The translations under genes and the position numbers were made by a program. Under the pieces are notes generated by a model, which did not search any database, had not been told where the DNA came from, and worked only from the letters and a program-made list of their open reading frames with translations. Positions 31,782 through 31,955 of a stretch of 31,955 nt of DNA are shown piece after piece. Numbering within the stretch: position 1 is the first letter of the stretch; each line of letters begins with the position of its first letter. The DNA is taken from contig CAAFZP010000001.1 of assembly GCA_900767585.1 (NCBI GenBank), forward strand, positions 1-31,955, in the 5' to 3' direction. The DNA comes from Lachnospiraceae bacterium. Its GTDB lineage: Bacteria > Bacillota > Clostridia > Lachnospirales > Lachnospiraceae.

Positions 31782-31952
31782 ATGAACAGGGCAAAGCGGA
31801 AATATATGAAATTGTTGAAGGACTATTTTCCGTATGGAAGAGTGTGCCGGAAGAAGTTTCTGGTATCAATTGCTGAGGATATAGATAATTTCGTTCAAGA
31901 GCATGATCCATGTTCTTATGAGATGCTGGTGGACGAGTTCGGAAATCTCTAG
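31782..31952 (+). CDS. Short protein resembling DUF6120-type N-terminus, possibly cut off
   Basis: A 56-residue basic-then-acidic protein. ATG 31782 is preferred over an in-frame TTG at 31764 because AAAGGGGG is seven bases upstream. The pattern (basic helix KRKYMKLLKDYFP, then KKFLVSIAEDIDNFVQEH, then SYEMLVDEFGNL) resembles the N-terminal helical module of DUF6120/DUF1700-like proteins, in which an EFG-x-PEE turn usually leads into a membrane-anchored part. Here a TAG falls exactly after EFGNL, three bases before the window ends. It may be a truncated gene, a frameshift, or a genuine short form; I cannot tell. Confidence 0.6.
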   Translation: MNRAKRKYMKLLKDYFPYGRVCRKKFLVSIAEDIDNFVQEHDPCSYEMLVDEFGNL

Positions 31953-31955
31953 GAA

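Overview
The window reads as a chromosomal segment of a Gram-positive anaerobe of the Lachnospiraceae (Clostridia, gut Firmicutes). The grounds are the protein style of nearly every gene (pgi, pckA, AGCS transporter, long Y-family polymerase with its YolD partner, GtrA/YfhO, lipoprotein GH9 cellulase), strong GGAGG ribosome binding sites, a perfect CIRCE operator, and TTGACA/TATAAT promoters. A Coprococcus- or Butyrivibrio-like cellulolytic or fibre-using genus is possible, but I cannot fix the genus.

Layout. 1-1.25 kb: AT-rich accessory segment with two unrecognised small proteins. 1.38-4.85 kb: glucose-6-phosphate isomerase and an AGCS sodium:amino-acid symporter, each with its own promoter and terminator. 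4.88-5.53 kb: HrcA/CIRCE-controlled small heat-shock protein. 5.5-7.0 kb (minus): a MurE-type Mur ligase without the DAP-type specificity motif. 7.15-9.16 kb: LexA-boxed Y-family polymerase plus YolD-like gene. 9.27-15.0 kb: DUF4342 membrane protein, an OmpR-type response regulator and histidine kinase, and TrkA/TrkH potassium uptake, probably one functional unit. 15.2-19.7 kb: two large double-domain GT2 glycosyltransferases, the second with a decayed C-terminal domain. 19.7-21.1 kb (minus): CbxX/CfxQ-type AAA+ ATPase. 21.5-29.5 kb: eukaryotic-type HisA, GH9 endoglucanase lipoprotein, a GtrA-YfhO fusion and a hybrid histidine kinase, closely spaced on the plus strand. 29.6-31.35 kb: PEP carboxykinase with promoter and terminator. 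31.36-31.95 kb: a 316-bp foldback element and a short, apparently cut-off gene under a strong promoter.

The main unexplained signal is a family of long foldback (palindromic) elements. Element A (9842-10054) and element B (21157-21314) are homologous through a core of about 100 bases. Their stems differ mainly by compensatory changes, while internal loops and an asymmetric GAGCG(A/G)GAGCGC bulge are conserved. Both lie in the same orientation directly in front of a start codon, of the response regulator and of the AAA+ ATPase. They could be structured RNA leaders or MITE-like insertions; a possible 6-bp direct repeat flanks A. Element C (31360-31675) is a third foldback with about 105-base arms and a different centre.

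The genes give a picture of central carbon flow (pgi, pckA), cell-surface glycan work (two GT2 proteins, GtrA-YfhO, Mur ligase), extracellular cellulose or glucan attack (GH9), ion homeostasis (Trk) and stress response (CIRCE, LexA).
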